Made by a program: the position numbers and the translations under genes
In this document: positions 11,408 through 23,727 of the stretch, piece by piece
Position numbering within the stretch: position 1 is the first letter of the stretch
Layout: each line of letters starts with the position of its first letter
Notes under the pieces: generated by a model
The model's database searches: none
What the model saw: the letters and a program-made list of their open reading frames with translations, nothing else
Told to the model about the DNA's origin: nothing
Assembly (NCBI GenBank): GCA_014549065.1
Contig: JACDOX010000085.1
Location: 2,719,805 to 2,783,804, forward strand
Reading direction: 5' to 3'
Source of the DNA: Cardinalis cardinalis
Taxonomy: Eukaryota; Chordata; Aves; Passeriformes; Cardinalidae
DNA length: 64,000 nt

Positions 11408-13799
11408 TTCGGGGGGTGGGGCTTGTTGGTTTTTCACCCGTGTTTGGTTTGGGATTTTTTCCCAGAGCAAGGCAATGCGCTGACACGCTCAAACAGCCTG
11501 GAAGAAGGATCCCCCAGCTGTGCCCGGGGCTCCAAGGCTATTTCAGGAATTCGCTCTGTGCCCATCTGCCAGGTCCGTGCTGGGTCCNTGCCGTCATGCA
11601 GCAGAAAACTTGATATGCTACAACAGTCTGTACCAATATAATCCAGCATGTCTCCTTCCTGTGGTCAACATTTTGTTAGACATAAACTTCAGATTTTTAA
11701 AAACACTGTAGAAAGTCCTTTTCTAACTGTTGCACTCATAAGGGAAATAGACACAGATACTATACAATTTAGTGGTCCTGTTCAATTTCCAATTTATGCC
11801 TTAAATCAGCACTGAAGGAACTGCTTAGTAACACTATCAGTGCTGTTCCCTTTTTGTTCTTAGCTACAGATTAAAATTTTCAGCATTTTTGTCCCATTTT
11901 TAGAGATTCAAGTATAAACAATTTGGGGTGACACCAAGCTTTTAGGACAGTAAATCATCCAGACTTAGTCCAGAGACAGTAACTCATTCAATCAACTTTT
12001 CTATATTAAGTTTTCTTCATATTAAATAAAGCCTTTTAAGAACANCTCCCCCCTTCCATACACTCATCTGAAATTATCTGGCTCAAGGAAAAGCCCACTG
12101 CTACAGCAGAGCACTAAAAATGAAGNAATTTGGATTATTAGAAGTCAAGACATGCCTTTTCCCTTCTTTCCTGTGTGCCATCCTCAGATAAAGCCAGTGT
12201 TATAAACAACTTTTAGCAAACTATGGAACAAAAATCTTTGAGCATATTAATCTACTCCCAAAGCACGAATATTCACGTTTAAAGAGGGAGCAGAGATCCT
12301 GAATGATTTTTATGCTGGTTTCTAACATCCAGACTCGTGGCAGCAGCGTCCCCCAGTGCAGCTGGGAGCTCTGAGCTGCCCCTGAGGCACAGCCCTGGGC
12401 CTGGCACAGCAGCTGGGCACCAGCTTTGCTGCCAGCACGGGGACAGTGCAGGCATGCCATGCANGTAGTGCCAGCTGCAGCTGCCCCTGGGGTTACAACT
12501 TCCCCAAACATCAGATGTGCTTCCCCTGCTGGCTGCAGCCCCAGGAGCACAGCCACAATTCATCCCTCCCGCTCCTCTCCCTCCCACGCTGTTCTGTTTG
12601 CTCCGCAGGCCAGGAGCTCCCCAGCCTGCTCCTGTTCTGCTCCTACTGACCTTNCCTCTGGGCACCCTCACCAATTTTTGGCATCCTGTGTACATGACTG
12701 TTCCTCCAGTGGAACAGACACCTCATGACTTCAAGGACAGACTCAGGCAAGATTACTTTCTGTTCACATTTCATCCCCAGTGCTGAGCAAAGCTTGTGTC
12801 TGCTCTCATAGATGTCCTGAGCTCATTCTGCTGTCCACAGACCCCACATGGAAGAATATTAATGTCAACCACAGGAACTGCTGAAACCACAGCCCTTGCC
12901 TGAGCCTTTGTGAGCTACAGGCAGAGATCAGCATCCTACAGCACACNTTTGCCCAGGACTGCCCGTGGGGTCCCTCTCCACTGTGATTTTTTGATGAGAC
13001 AAACCAGGAGGATGCCAGAGAACAGAGATTTGCCATCAACTTCACTGCAGGACAGAAAAGAAATTCCCCTTGCAGAGAGGCAGGTTAGAATTGATAGCCA
13101 GCATCCACAGTGTGCTCAGAAAGAGGATGGCCCTGCACAGCCCTGCAGGCATTGCTGAGTGCTGCTGACACAGAGCAGCTGTGCTGGGGAGCAGCAGGAG
13201 CCAGGTGCCAGGGGCAAAGTGCTGAAGGGATGCTGATAGCAGAGTAACTACACAGGCCTGCCCTGGAGCAGGAACACCTGGACAGCAGCAGGGATTATTG
13301 ACCCACACACTNACACCTGCCAAAGCAAGCACTGAGATTTTTGGTGTGGTTGGGTTTTGTTTTGCCTTTTGAGACTCACCTGTACTACTGCTCACCTGCT
13401 ACTGTAGCAGCTAAATAACAAATGGGTAAATAGCCATGTGTGTTGTTTCTTCCTTTTTAAAAATCAAAATATTAACAGCACAGGAGGTACTGGAGTTTCA
13501 TTTTGGGCTTCATTTAATGAATAGAGGAGGGAGATGAGTGCTGCCCATCCTGCCACGTGCCATCTCTGGAGTCTGACACGTCCAAGCCCCAGGGTGTTAT
13601 TGGGGTCTGGCTGGGAACCACCATGGCCAGACCAAGGCATCCAGCTNGCTCTCCACGCCCACCTCTTGTAGAAGGTGCCCAGTTTCTCTCAAACTGCTCC
13701 CAGTTCATCTGCAGTGAGTGACAACGGGGTAACTGCCAACATTTTGGCTTTTTTTCTGCCATAAGCATAACTGAAGGAGCTCAACACAAAGGTGAATTT
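11408..13799. other. Intergenic region between SYT17 and CLEC19A
   Basis: No exon or recognised protein. The part nearest CLEC19A is GC-rich, and 11640-12300 is AT-rich. The distance from the distal SYT17 poly(A) candidate to the CLEC19A ATG is about 3.1 kb, with both genes on the same strand. Confidence 0.65.
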
Positions 13800-14643
13800 A
13801 TATGGCACAATTAAATAGAATTTTATTTTCAATAAATATACAATCTCCATCATACCAGACAATATGCTGTGGAAAAATAAAATGTACAGAAGCAACCAAC
13901 AGGACAGCTTGACTGTAGCTAAGTTCACTTGGTGACCTGAAGAACTACCTGGGTAAACACACACAACACAGAAAGAGCCATTGCAGTCTGTGAGAGAATT
14001 AAAATTGTGGTTTCTGGGTCTTCTTAACTGCCAAAGTCCCTGGAGCAGGTGGTTTTTTGCACAGGACATGTTTGAAAGGANGTGAGCTGGTTTTCCCAGT
14101 ACAGATGCAATTGGAAATGTTTATTTTGCTATATCAGCACTGAATCTACTGCACACACAGACTGCTATCGAGACTGGCAGGTCACCGCTGACGGGACACG
14201 GGATCTGTCCCACGTGGGCACACAAACACGCACACACTAACAGCAGCTTAATTCTGTTAAAACTACTACAAGGACAAAACTGCAGTCAGATCTATTTCAC
14301 CACAGGTTCTACCGTTTAAAAAAATATTCTAGCCTAATTACCACGTTCACCAACGAGAGCACACGGGTACTTATATCTCCGAGAGGATGAGCCATGGATT
14401 TGGACTGGAAGGACAGCAGAGGCAACTCCCAGCTCCTGCACCCACTCCGTGCTTGCCACGGCACGAGCTGCCCGGCCCCGGGGGCACAGCTGGACCCAGT
14501 GGGGTCACTGAGGCCTGCACAGCCGGGTGCCAGCGCGAATCCAACGGAGCTGCCGCGGGGCGCGCGTGGGGTGTGAGGTGGGGAGCTTCAGTGGTCGGTT
14601 TGGTTCTCGTCTCGTCCGCCCGCCCTGCCGTGGGGCACCCGGC
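13800..14643 (-). other. SYT17: Probable SYT17 3' UTR with two poly(A) signals
   Basis: Minus-strand AATAAA hexamers lie at 14120-14125 (about 520 bases after the stop) and 13822-13827 (about 820 bases after). Either could be used. The distal one is followed by AT-rich sequence. Which ends are real cannot be told from the DNA alone. Confidence 0.5.
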
Positions 14644-14840
14644 TCAGGTCACCTCGAGGGAGGCGGGCGAGACGCGGTCGCAGTCCTCGCGGGAGCGCAG
14701 GCTGTGCCACTGCTCCACGGCCGTGCGGTGCGCGCTCAGCATGCGGCGCCAGTGGTTGGACTCGGGGGCGCCCGTCGAGTACTGCCCGATCACAATCCTG
14801 CCTATGAAGTCGTTGCTGCTCTTCACGTTGTGCCCGTACA
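14644..14840 (-). CDS. SYT17: SYT17 coding exon 8 (end of C2B, C-terminus)
   Basis: It completes Val410 and encodes residues 411-474 and TGA. It holds YGHNVKSSNDFIGRIVIG, NHWRRML, AVEQWHSLRS and the C-terminal SPASLEVT. The usual D-x-D ligands of C2B are Gly412 and Asn414 here, while Asp420 is kept. The acceptor is CTCCCCAG. The exon is unusually rich in third-position G and C compared with exons 5-7. Confidence 0.97.
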
Positions 14841-17800
14841 CTGGGGAGAGCAGAAACACACACTGGTCAAGGGAAAAGCACAGCCCTGCCCCAGGAAACC
14901 AAACACAGGTGTCCCCCCGCAGCACCTGCCAGGTTGTGGGGGTGTTCGCAGGACGAGGGAAGAGAGGAGAATCTTGACTCCNTGTTTCAGAAGGCTGATT
15001 TATCATTTTATGATATATATTATATTAAAAGAAAATTATATACTAAAACTATACTAACAGAATAGAAGAAAGGATTTTATCAGAAGGNTTGCAAGGAATG
15101 GAAAGGAAAATGGAATGATAATAAAATCTTGTGGCTGACNAGAGAGTCNGAGACAGCTGGACTGNGATTGGCCATTAATTAAAAACAACCACATGAGACC
15201 AATGNAAGATGCACCTGTTGCATTCCACAGCAGCNGATAATTATTGTTTACATTTCATNTCTGAGGCCTCTCAGCTTCTCAGAAAAAATCCTAACAAAAG
15301 GATTTTTCATAAAATATGTCTGTGACACCAGGTGCCAGCGTTTTTTGTATGGAACTCAGCATCTGAAAAATGTTCGAGAGAAACAGGAGCTTGGAAGGAA
15401 TAAATAAGCTGTACTACAGACTGAAATACAATTCAAATAAATGAGACATAAACACACAGTCCACCATGAATAGGTAAAGTTGATTAATAAAATGATTTGG
15501 GTTGGAAGGGACCTCAAAGATNATCATATTCCAACCCCCCTCCCATGAACAGNGACACCTTTCACTGGAGCAGGCTGCTCAAAGTCCTGTCCAGCCCCGA
15601 AGGAAAACTACATCATGTCAAGAAGTGCCAAAAGCTCTGCCTGGCCATCATGAAATCACAAAAGCAGCCCAGCAGCCTGAGCCTGGGGAAGTGCAGAAGC
15701 AGCATCCCAAAGTGCCCTCCTCCAAACACACACTGCACAAAGCACTCCAGGGCNAATCCACAGCCTGCCCTGCTCTGAGACAGGAATTACACAGGCCAGG
15801 CTGTCAGAGGGTGTTTACACAGCAACATCTGCCATAATTATCACTGCAGCTACCTGTTAAATGTCCAGGAAAGCAGCTGAGGGGGAGACACCAACCCAGC
15901 ACCCTGTCCTTGGGATTAGNCCAGTCTCCTGGAAGGAAAGGCTGCAGACAGCAGCAAACCCTAATGATGGGCCTGATCCTGGAAAGGCTGAGCCCTCCCA
16001 CCGGACAGGNGCAAAAGCACTGTGTGTGTTGCAAACTGAAGCCCTGCCTCAGCTCATTAAAAAGTTGAACTGAAGTCTTTGCAAGCTGAAGCCAGGATAT
16101 CCACAGGCACTCCCTGGAATATTAACGATTAAAAAATCTCCTCAGGAAAGAGAGGGATTTTTAAGGACAAATGTCTACAGGAGCTCCAAATCCAGCTGGG
16201 CTGGTGCAGCCAGAGCATGTTCAGCCTGGCATGGAGCCCCTGCCAGCAGCACCAGCTCTGCAGGGCTGCTGGAAACCAGNACTGGCAGCAAAACCTGCTC
16301 TGGGAGCCCCCATGGCATCACCCTGATGTGTGCACACCCTCACAGGCAGGCAGGACACNGAGCACAAGGCACTCAGCCCCCATTCCAACCACACACCTTG
16401 GTCAGGGCTGTGCATTTCCTGTTGTAACACACCCCAGGGGACCAGCATTACTGTAACCTGCCCCTCTGCATCTCCACACTCTGCCAGGCTGGTTCCTCAC
16501 CTCTGCACCAGCCTGGGATCTTGCTCTGGGTACCACTGACAGTGCNGCCCTGAAATCAAGCAGTGCCAGGTTACAGCTCACTTCATCCCTTCTGACAGCT
16601 CTGACACACACAGTTTATGGGCAGAGATGCTTCTGCTCACCAAATTACCTGTGGATATTTTAGGTGACAGCAAACCTTCAAATGCCCAAGTAATTTGTTC
16701 AAATAATTGCTCTAAAAAATCTACCCTGCAACTCAGAGCCCTGTAAGCCCATCTTCAAATGACATTTAGAAATGATCTGGGGTTCACCACCCCAGCAGGA
16801 AGAGTGCATCTCTTCTGCCTGTCACCATCAGTTATCTGGGGCTGATGCCATCAGGACATGTTATCAAGTAAGTGCCACTGTCAAGAGGCCAGGTTGGTGT
16901 TTTTTGCAAAGGCCACCTTCTGAGGACACAGTCAGGAATTCTAAGCCATCCATCTCCAACCAATACACAGCTTGTCTGGGTTATTAATGAGTTCTCCTAC
17001 AAGGCAATGGATCACAGGTATAGCTAGCAGGACTATACTAATTTTTTTGCTATGATTTATTAGCCTACAGAAATCAAATATTGTGATAAAACCATGTAAA
17101 AATACCCCAAAACCAAAATTTTCAATAGGATGTTTTGGCTTTTTTGTGTGTGTGGGTTTTTTGTTTGTTTGTTGTTGGTCTTTTGTTGTTGAGCTTGGGT
17201 TTTTTGGTGTTTGGGGTTTTTTTGGTAAAATTAAGGAAGATAAAGCCTAATCCTGGGAGACAGCACCAAGTAATTTAAACCAAGAAGCCTTACAGGCCAT
17301 CAAGTAATCACAGGATAAATTAACAGTGGAGAAGCAGCACCCCAGGCATACTGATTCTTCAAAAACACTCCATGCCAGGACTGTAAAACAAGCAGGTGTG
17401 CTAACTAAGGGCACCTGCCATTCTACTGTTGATCCAAGTATTTTGAATTCTTGTAATGCAACCTGCTAATCTCATTGTGTCAGGTAATTAGCATGCTGAG
17501 TCCTTTGGGGTATTAATGGGCTAATTATACAAGCATTGTTGCTTCTATCATTAGCTAGCAGAGAGACTCATTGCTGAGGAACAGGGAAGGCATTTTGCAA
17601 GGCCAAATGCTCACTCCCACATAGACCATAAGAGGCTGCACTAGACTGACCTCAGGTTTACACACCCACAGCTTCACCACAGCAGCTTCCTCAGATGAGG
17701 AGAGGTCTTTGTGTGCCAAAAATTCAGCTTTACCCATCAGGTCAGAAGCCTTTTAAATTCAAGGGCATATGCCTTTCTGGGAGGCTGNGTGCTGTATTCC

Positions 17801-20800
17801 ACTGCTAAATGGCCAGGATTTGGGATTTGCTGAGCCCAGGTGTGTGACTGAGCTGTGCTCCCTGATGTCTGAACATCCCCTGGCAGTGTCTGAAAGGAGC
17901 TCATAGTAAATTTCAGATTCAATCTGCCCTTGGCCACAAAAACAGTGACACCACGGAGCTGCTCAATAGCAGAAAATAAAGTAATTAACATTTGGGATTT
18001 TTCAGACTGACCCAGACTCTGGTTATGATCTGGTAGATGCTGCTTTCCATTTAAGAAGCATATTTTCCTGACAGAAACTACACACCTGATCTCATGAGCT
18101 CTTTTTCCACCCTCACAGTAATTNACACAATAGCAACATCCATTTCTAGGCCAACACAGAGCAAAAAGCAATTAAAGAAGCAGAGGTCAAACCAATTCTT
18201 TCTGCAGCTGCTCTTCAGAAGGACACATTTGGAAACAGAAAGGCTTCTTAAAAAGGCATTCTTTATAATAGAAATGCTGAAATACAGAAGAAAATCACCT
18301 TTACTTATATCCATTAAAAGGGTTGAATTGTTGAGGACAAGGTACATTATGTAAATAAAACATTTTCACGTTATGAACTTATNGATGCAGCATTCCTAAA
18401 TGATCCATATCCAACTGATGGGGGCCTGGGTGCCCCTGAACTGTTCCTTTGGGGCAGGGCCCCTGTCCCCGGAGGGCTCCTGCACGGGGGGAAGGCTGAG
18501 CCCCAGCCTGGCTGCCTGCTCCTTGCCGAGGCACTGCACACCCCAGAGCTGCTGCCCAGGCACACAATGGGCCTCGGAGCTCCAACACCTGCTCTGGGGA
18601 CACTCCAGCCTGAGCTCGCCCTTGTCTCCCACCAGCCTCAGTCACAGGGAATCACTTTTGGCCAGGCAGCTGTTTCCACTATGTAATTAAGCCATGAGGC
18701 TGCCTGGGTGGCATCAGCCCTGGCACCAGACCCAGCCAAAATGCCTTTCACCTTCCCTCTGCACTGAGAACTGCACGCTGAGCACTTGTGCAGAGCATGA
18801 CTGCAAATCATCCTCATCTGTGAGTCACATGCAACAGCAGGATATTATCTGCCATTTCAGAAAATCATTCATCCTTTGACTGACCACATCAGCATCCTGG
18901 GAATGACCAGGCAGGAGCATTTACTAAGAACATTCCCTTAAGCTCACTTCAAGGCTATCAGTANCATTTACAGGATGGGGACAAGCTTTAGCCCTGCAGT
19001 TGGAGCCATGAAACATCTGCATCTCCTGCAAGCTCTGCTCTGCCAGGTGTGCCAGGCAGTTCCTCAGCAGTTCCTGAGCAATTCCAGCCGTGCTGCACCN
19101 CCCGGTACGGCCACACAGCGCCTCTGCCGCTGCCTGTCCCGGAGCACCAGCAGGGAATGTCAGTGTGAGAGCTCCACACCAACAATTCACCCTTTGCAGC
19201 CATCTCCACCATCACCTGCAGCGCAACTGAAACATGTAACTCAGGAAAAACCAGCAAGAACACGCCCAAGGCTGTACACAGGCAGCTGAGGGGCAGAGTG
19301 CCCCTGAGCACACAGATATCCTGGGACTGTGTGGTCTCTCTGGCAGAACCACATCCCTGCTGGCACTGACCCATGAACACTTCAGCACTCAGCACTTCCC
19401 ACTCAGCCTCAGCACTTGGTGAGGTCTCACAGAGTGCCCCCTTCACACACCTGCCCATGCAGGCAGGCAGGAGCCAGTGCCCAGGAGCCAGTGCCCAATG
19501 CCCAGCCCTTTCTGTGCCCAGCCCTGCCTCAGCCAGTGGGGCTGAGCTGCCAGGTTAAGTAGGACTGAAAACTGCTCCTGAACTGCTTGACATCAATGTT
19601 GAAAGGCTGTTTAGCACAAAGAGGTGCCAGGAGGAGCAGCAGCAGCTGGGCTAATGATGCACACTGAGAGGGTCACAGGCATGGCCCAAACCCTGCCCTT
19701 GCTCCTCCAGCATGGCCTGTCATATTTAGTAGAGAGGAGAGAAAAGCATGGGAGAAGATGCCGTGGTTTCCCATTCATCAGTTTAATCTCCACCAGGGTC
19801 TGATGAGCACATTAAACTCTTTCCAGCCTTCCCCTGCAGTGGCTGCACCTGCCCAGCTCCAGAGGGAACTGGCACTGCTGGAGCACATGGCCACACACGG
19901 GGGACAGTGCCACAGCAAGAGACCCTCTGGAAACCTCCCCCAGGGCCAGGGAGCTCCTCCCTGCACATGCACCCCATCAGTGTGCCAATCACAGCCTGCT
20001 CTCACACAGGGAGGNGACAGTCCTGGAGCAGACGCAGGGATCCAGGCTGCAGGGAAGTGTGAATGCACGAGTGTGTCCTGCAGAGATCTCAAGGGCAGCA
20101 GGGATGACATCTCATGAAATCACCTCATCNGGAGATACTGGAATAATGGGCTGGAATCATCTACTGCCACAGCCCAGAGCATACTGAAAAGGAGTGTCTA
20201 TGGCTGGCTTTTGCCATTTCCAATCCCCTTTTTTTAAAAACCTGCATCTTAATTCTCTGCACTATGAGCCCAACAAAGCATATTTACACACCTGACAACA
20301 CCAGTGCCACACAGCACCTGCAGACACGGGCAGGAACAGCCNTGCAGGAGAGGCAGCCTCTGCCTGCACCACCATCCATCTCCTGAGGCAGCCACGGGGC
20401 CAGGCACAGACATTGCATTTGCAGGCACTGCTCTGCTGCCACAGCAGCTCCTGCCACCCAGACTTTTCTTCATTTGATACACAGGCAGATTATGGCCCTG
20501 CAAGAGGTTTGAACAATTCCTTTCACTGCAGTGTGAGCCAAACAAGATGAAGGGCTGAGGGCAGGAGAGCCATGGCATTGCTTAAATTAAGAGGCTTGGC
20601 AAAAGGAGCAAGCACCTATCATCAGCCTGGAGAGAGGAGGGCTTGCTCCTTTCTTTAGGAGAAAAGGATTATCAAAAGATTCCAGAGAGCTCCAGGACAG
20701 GCAGTTTCTGCCACATCAGATGCAGTACATTTATTAACTAAGTCAGGAAACTTGATTAATCTAATTTTGCTCCCTAAGCAAGCAACAGATCAGGTCAGGA

Positions 20801-23695
20801 AGGGTCAGCATCTTGTTGCTCTCACCCTGATTAATGGCGTTTCACTCCTCCTTGTTAAAGCAGTCAGTCTGCTGCAAAAAGCCAAACTCACCCCAGAGCA
20901 TCTTCCCTGAGTGACCCCAAACAGGACTGGGCCTGCAGGAGCCCACCCAGCATCTCTGAGTGCCCCTCTGCTGCCACCTGCTCCAGGTGACCACCAGCAC
21001 CTCCCTGGAGCCCAGCAAGGACAGAGGGNCTGAAATGGAGACCAGTGGGGCCCCTTCTCCTCCCAAAGGGGATTTGTACATCTGGAAATGCACACTGTGC
21101 ACTGTCAAGAGGCTCTGCTGGGCCTCAGGGCTCTCCCCTGCCCTGCATCTCCCCAGGTCCCTCTCCCGGGGTCCTCCCAGGACCTGCTGGGCCACCAGAG
21201 CTGGAGCNAGGCCTGGGGGGCAGGAGGCACCAGCCAGGAGCTCACTGCCCTCCCCAGACCNGGGCAAGGACCATATGGTGGCTGCTGCATAAATGGATGG
21301 AGTGTTTTATAACNCCAGACACAAAGGCCAAATTCTGATCTAAATTAAACAGGTATAAATCCCCAGAAAACACAGTGCTGACATCAGTGGGTTTTTTCCA
21401 TTTTTTCTCCTTTGGCTAAGATAGGATTACACAGGTTTAGTCAGGGATTACATTTTGCTTCTGAGCTCTAGATATGGGAAATATGCAGACAGTCCAATAC
21501 TTCCAAAAGACATATCTAATAGATGACAAGAAACAATTTTCTAGCAGTGAGTTGTCTAATTATCCTCCCATCTAAGAGATGTTATGATAGTATTTCAAAA
21601 GAGAAACCAAATCCTCCTCCTGCATTCCTGCATGGGAAAAAACCAATTTAATTTGACTCAGGTATTAGAGATTTCTTCCCTATATCTGTGTGCAGAAGAC
21701 AAAGTGCCTGAATGTTTGTTGGGTTTTCATGTGGGAAAGCAAAAGCAAGAGGAGAAAGGAGAGATGGGCAAGTCAAACTGCAGATGTGTGGTGACTCCAG
21801 ACATGGTGGTTTCCATCCCTGCAAGCAGCAGCTGGAGGTGATGCTGGCATCTCCAGGTCACACTTCCATGCAGCCAGGGAAATCAGAATTCAGAATTTCT
21901 GGAGAAGCCTCAGGACAAAAACTTTATAAACTTTCAATNTGCTCAGCTGATTAGGACATTTGGAAATCAGTCTGTTAATTAAAATAATACCACTGAAAAG
22001 CCCCACTAGCTCTGCATCCTGCTGGAACAGGCAGCATTGCTTCAAAGAGAAAACATTTCAGTGAAAGCAACCCAATACCCAGAACTGCATCATTATCAAT
22101 ACACACCAACAGTTACTTTTTTTCCCCTTTCAAAANACAAACTTCATTAAATGGTCCCCCTATTTTCCTAAAGGCCAACTGCAAAGGAGCCAACAGAGGA
22201 ACCAGGTATATTGCTATTGAACAGTTACTTTAATCAAGTACTGCCTGTTAACTGGAAGTTAATTAGAGCCCTGGAATAAAGCATTAAAGCTGTGCAGGGG
22301 TCTGAAGACCCACATTGCAGCACTTGGGGCACAGAGGGGGCTGACAGCATTGCCAGNGCCCCTCTGCTGCAGCCACTGAAACCACAGGCACAGCTCTGCA
22401 AAGTCTCAACACTCTCAGGAACAAAAATATTCAAAAAAAAGAAATAAGATGGAAAAATGGGTCCTAAACCTTTACAGAAAACAGACACTGCCAGTCTTTA
22501 AAACATATTGAACAGTGAGGAGTATCAGCAAATCCTACCAGAAGACAGAGTGCCCATGAGCTGCACCCCCAGGCAGCAGTGGCTGTGAAGATGTCACCAG
22601 TGCAGGTCACACACATTTTGAGCTCAATCCCTCCACCAACAAGCACACCCTGCCCAGCCTGCTTCCCTCTGTCCCAGGCAGAGCATCCTGCCCTGCTGCA
22701 GCCATGGCCCCTTTGCAGACAGGGATGGAGCAGTGGGATGAGCCCAGGGCTGTCTGTGCCCAGCTGCCCTTCCAGCCAGGCCAGAAGGAAAAGCAGATTT
22801 TCCCTCCACAATTACACAGAGATGATTTCTCCCTCTTTGGGGACTCTGCCTGTGTAACAAGCCCTGAAGATCCTGCCATGCAAGCACTCCAACAGCTCAT
22901 TTAAATGGAGAAAGACACACAGCCACCACAAGGACCTGGGGGAGACAAACATCCCCTCACTGTGAGTGCTGAAGGTTGTCTTTTTTTATGGGAAGTGATG
23001 AGAAGATGCTGAGGACTCACTGAGACACAGTTTGCCCTGGAGTGCTGCTGGTTTTTATGGGGCCATCTGGGCTTTACTGCAGTGCAAACAGCATTACTGA
23101 TGATTGTTATTAACAACATTATAATCATTAACAAAATACTACAGTGCTCAGGTTTCAGGTCTGCCTTCCTGCTGCACAGCCCAGGCTTTCTGACAGACTG
23201 AGATCTGCTGCACAGCCCCAAATCCCCCAGTGGGGAGAGCACTGAGGGTCTCTGGGTGCCCATCCAGCCCTCCCAGCACAGAGGCTGCACTTGCACCTCA
23301 AATACTCTTTCTCCTTCATGGAAATGATCTTGGCAGCAGCTGCCAGTGCTGCTGTCGGGGCCAAACTCCACCTTGCCCTTGCCATCAGACACAGCAACAC
23401 CTTTGCTCACAGGTTTGCTCACATGCTTGGGAGAACACCCCACCTTTCAGAGCCTGCCCCTTTCTCTGCAGGAGGTGAGCCCATGACTTGCCTGCACTCA
23501 AGCAGAAGATGGCACATGGGGGATTTCTGTCAGGTTGCCAAAAAAAAAATAAAAAAAAATCAGAAAGTGCAAAAAAGAACCTCCCAAAGGAGTGCATTTC
23601 TGTTACAATATGTAAATGGCTGCTCATTACCTGGACAAGATGTTTGATGAAGTAAATGAAAATCAAACATCCTCTCCACCAGCTGTTGCCTCACT

Positions 23696-23727
<32 letters not shown>

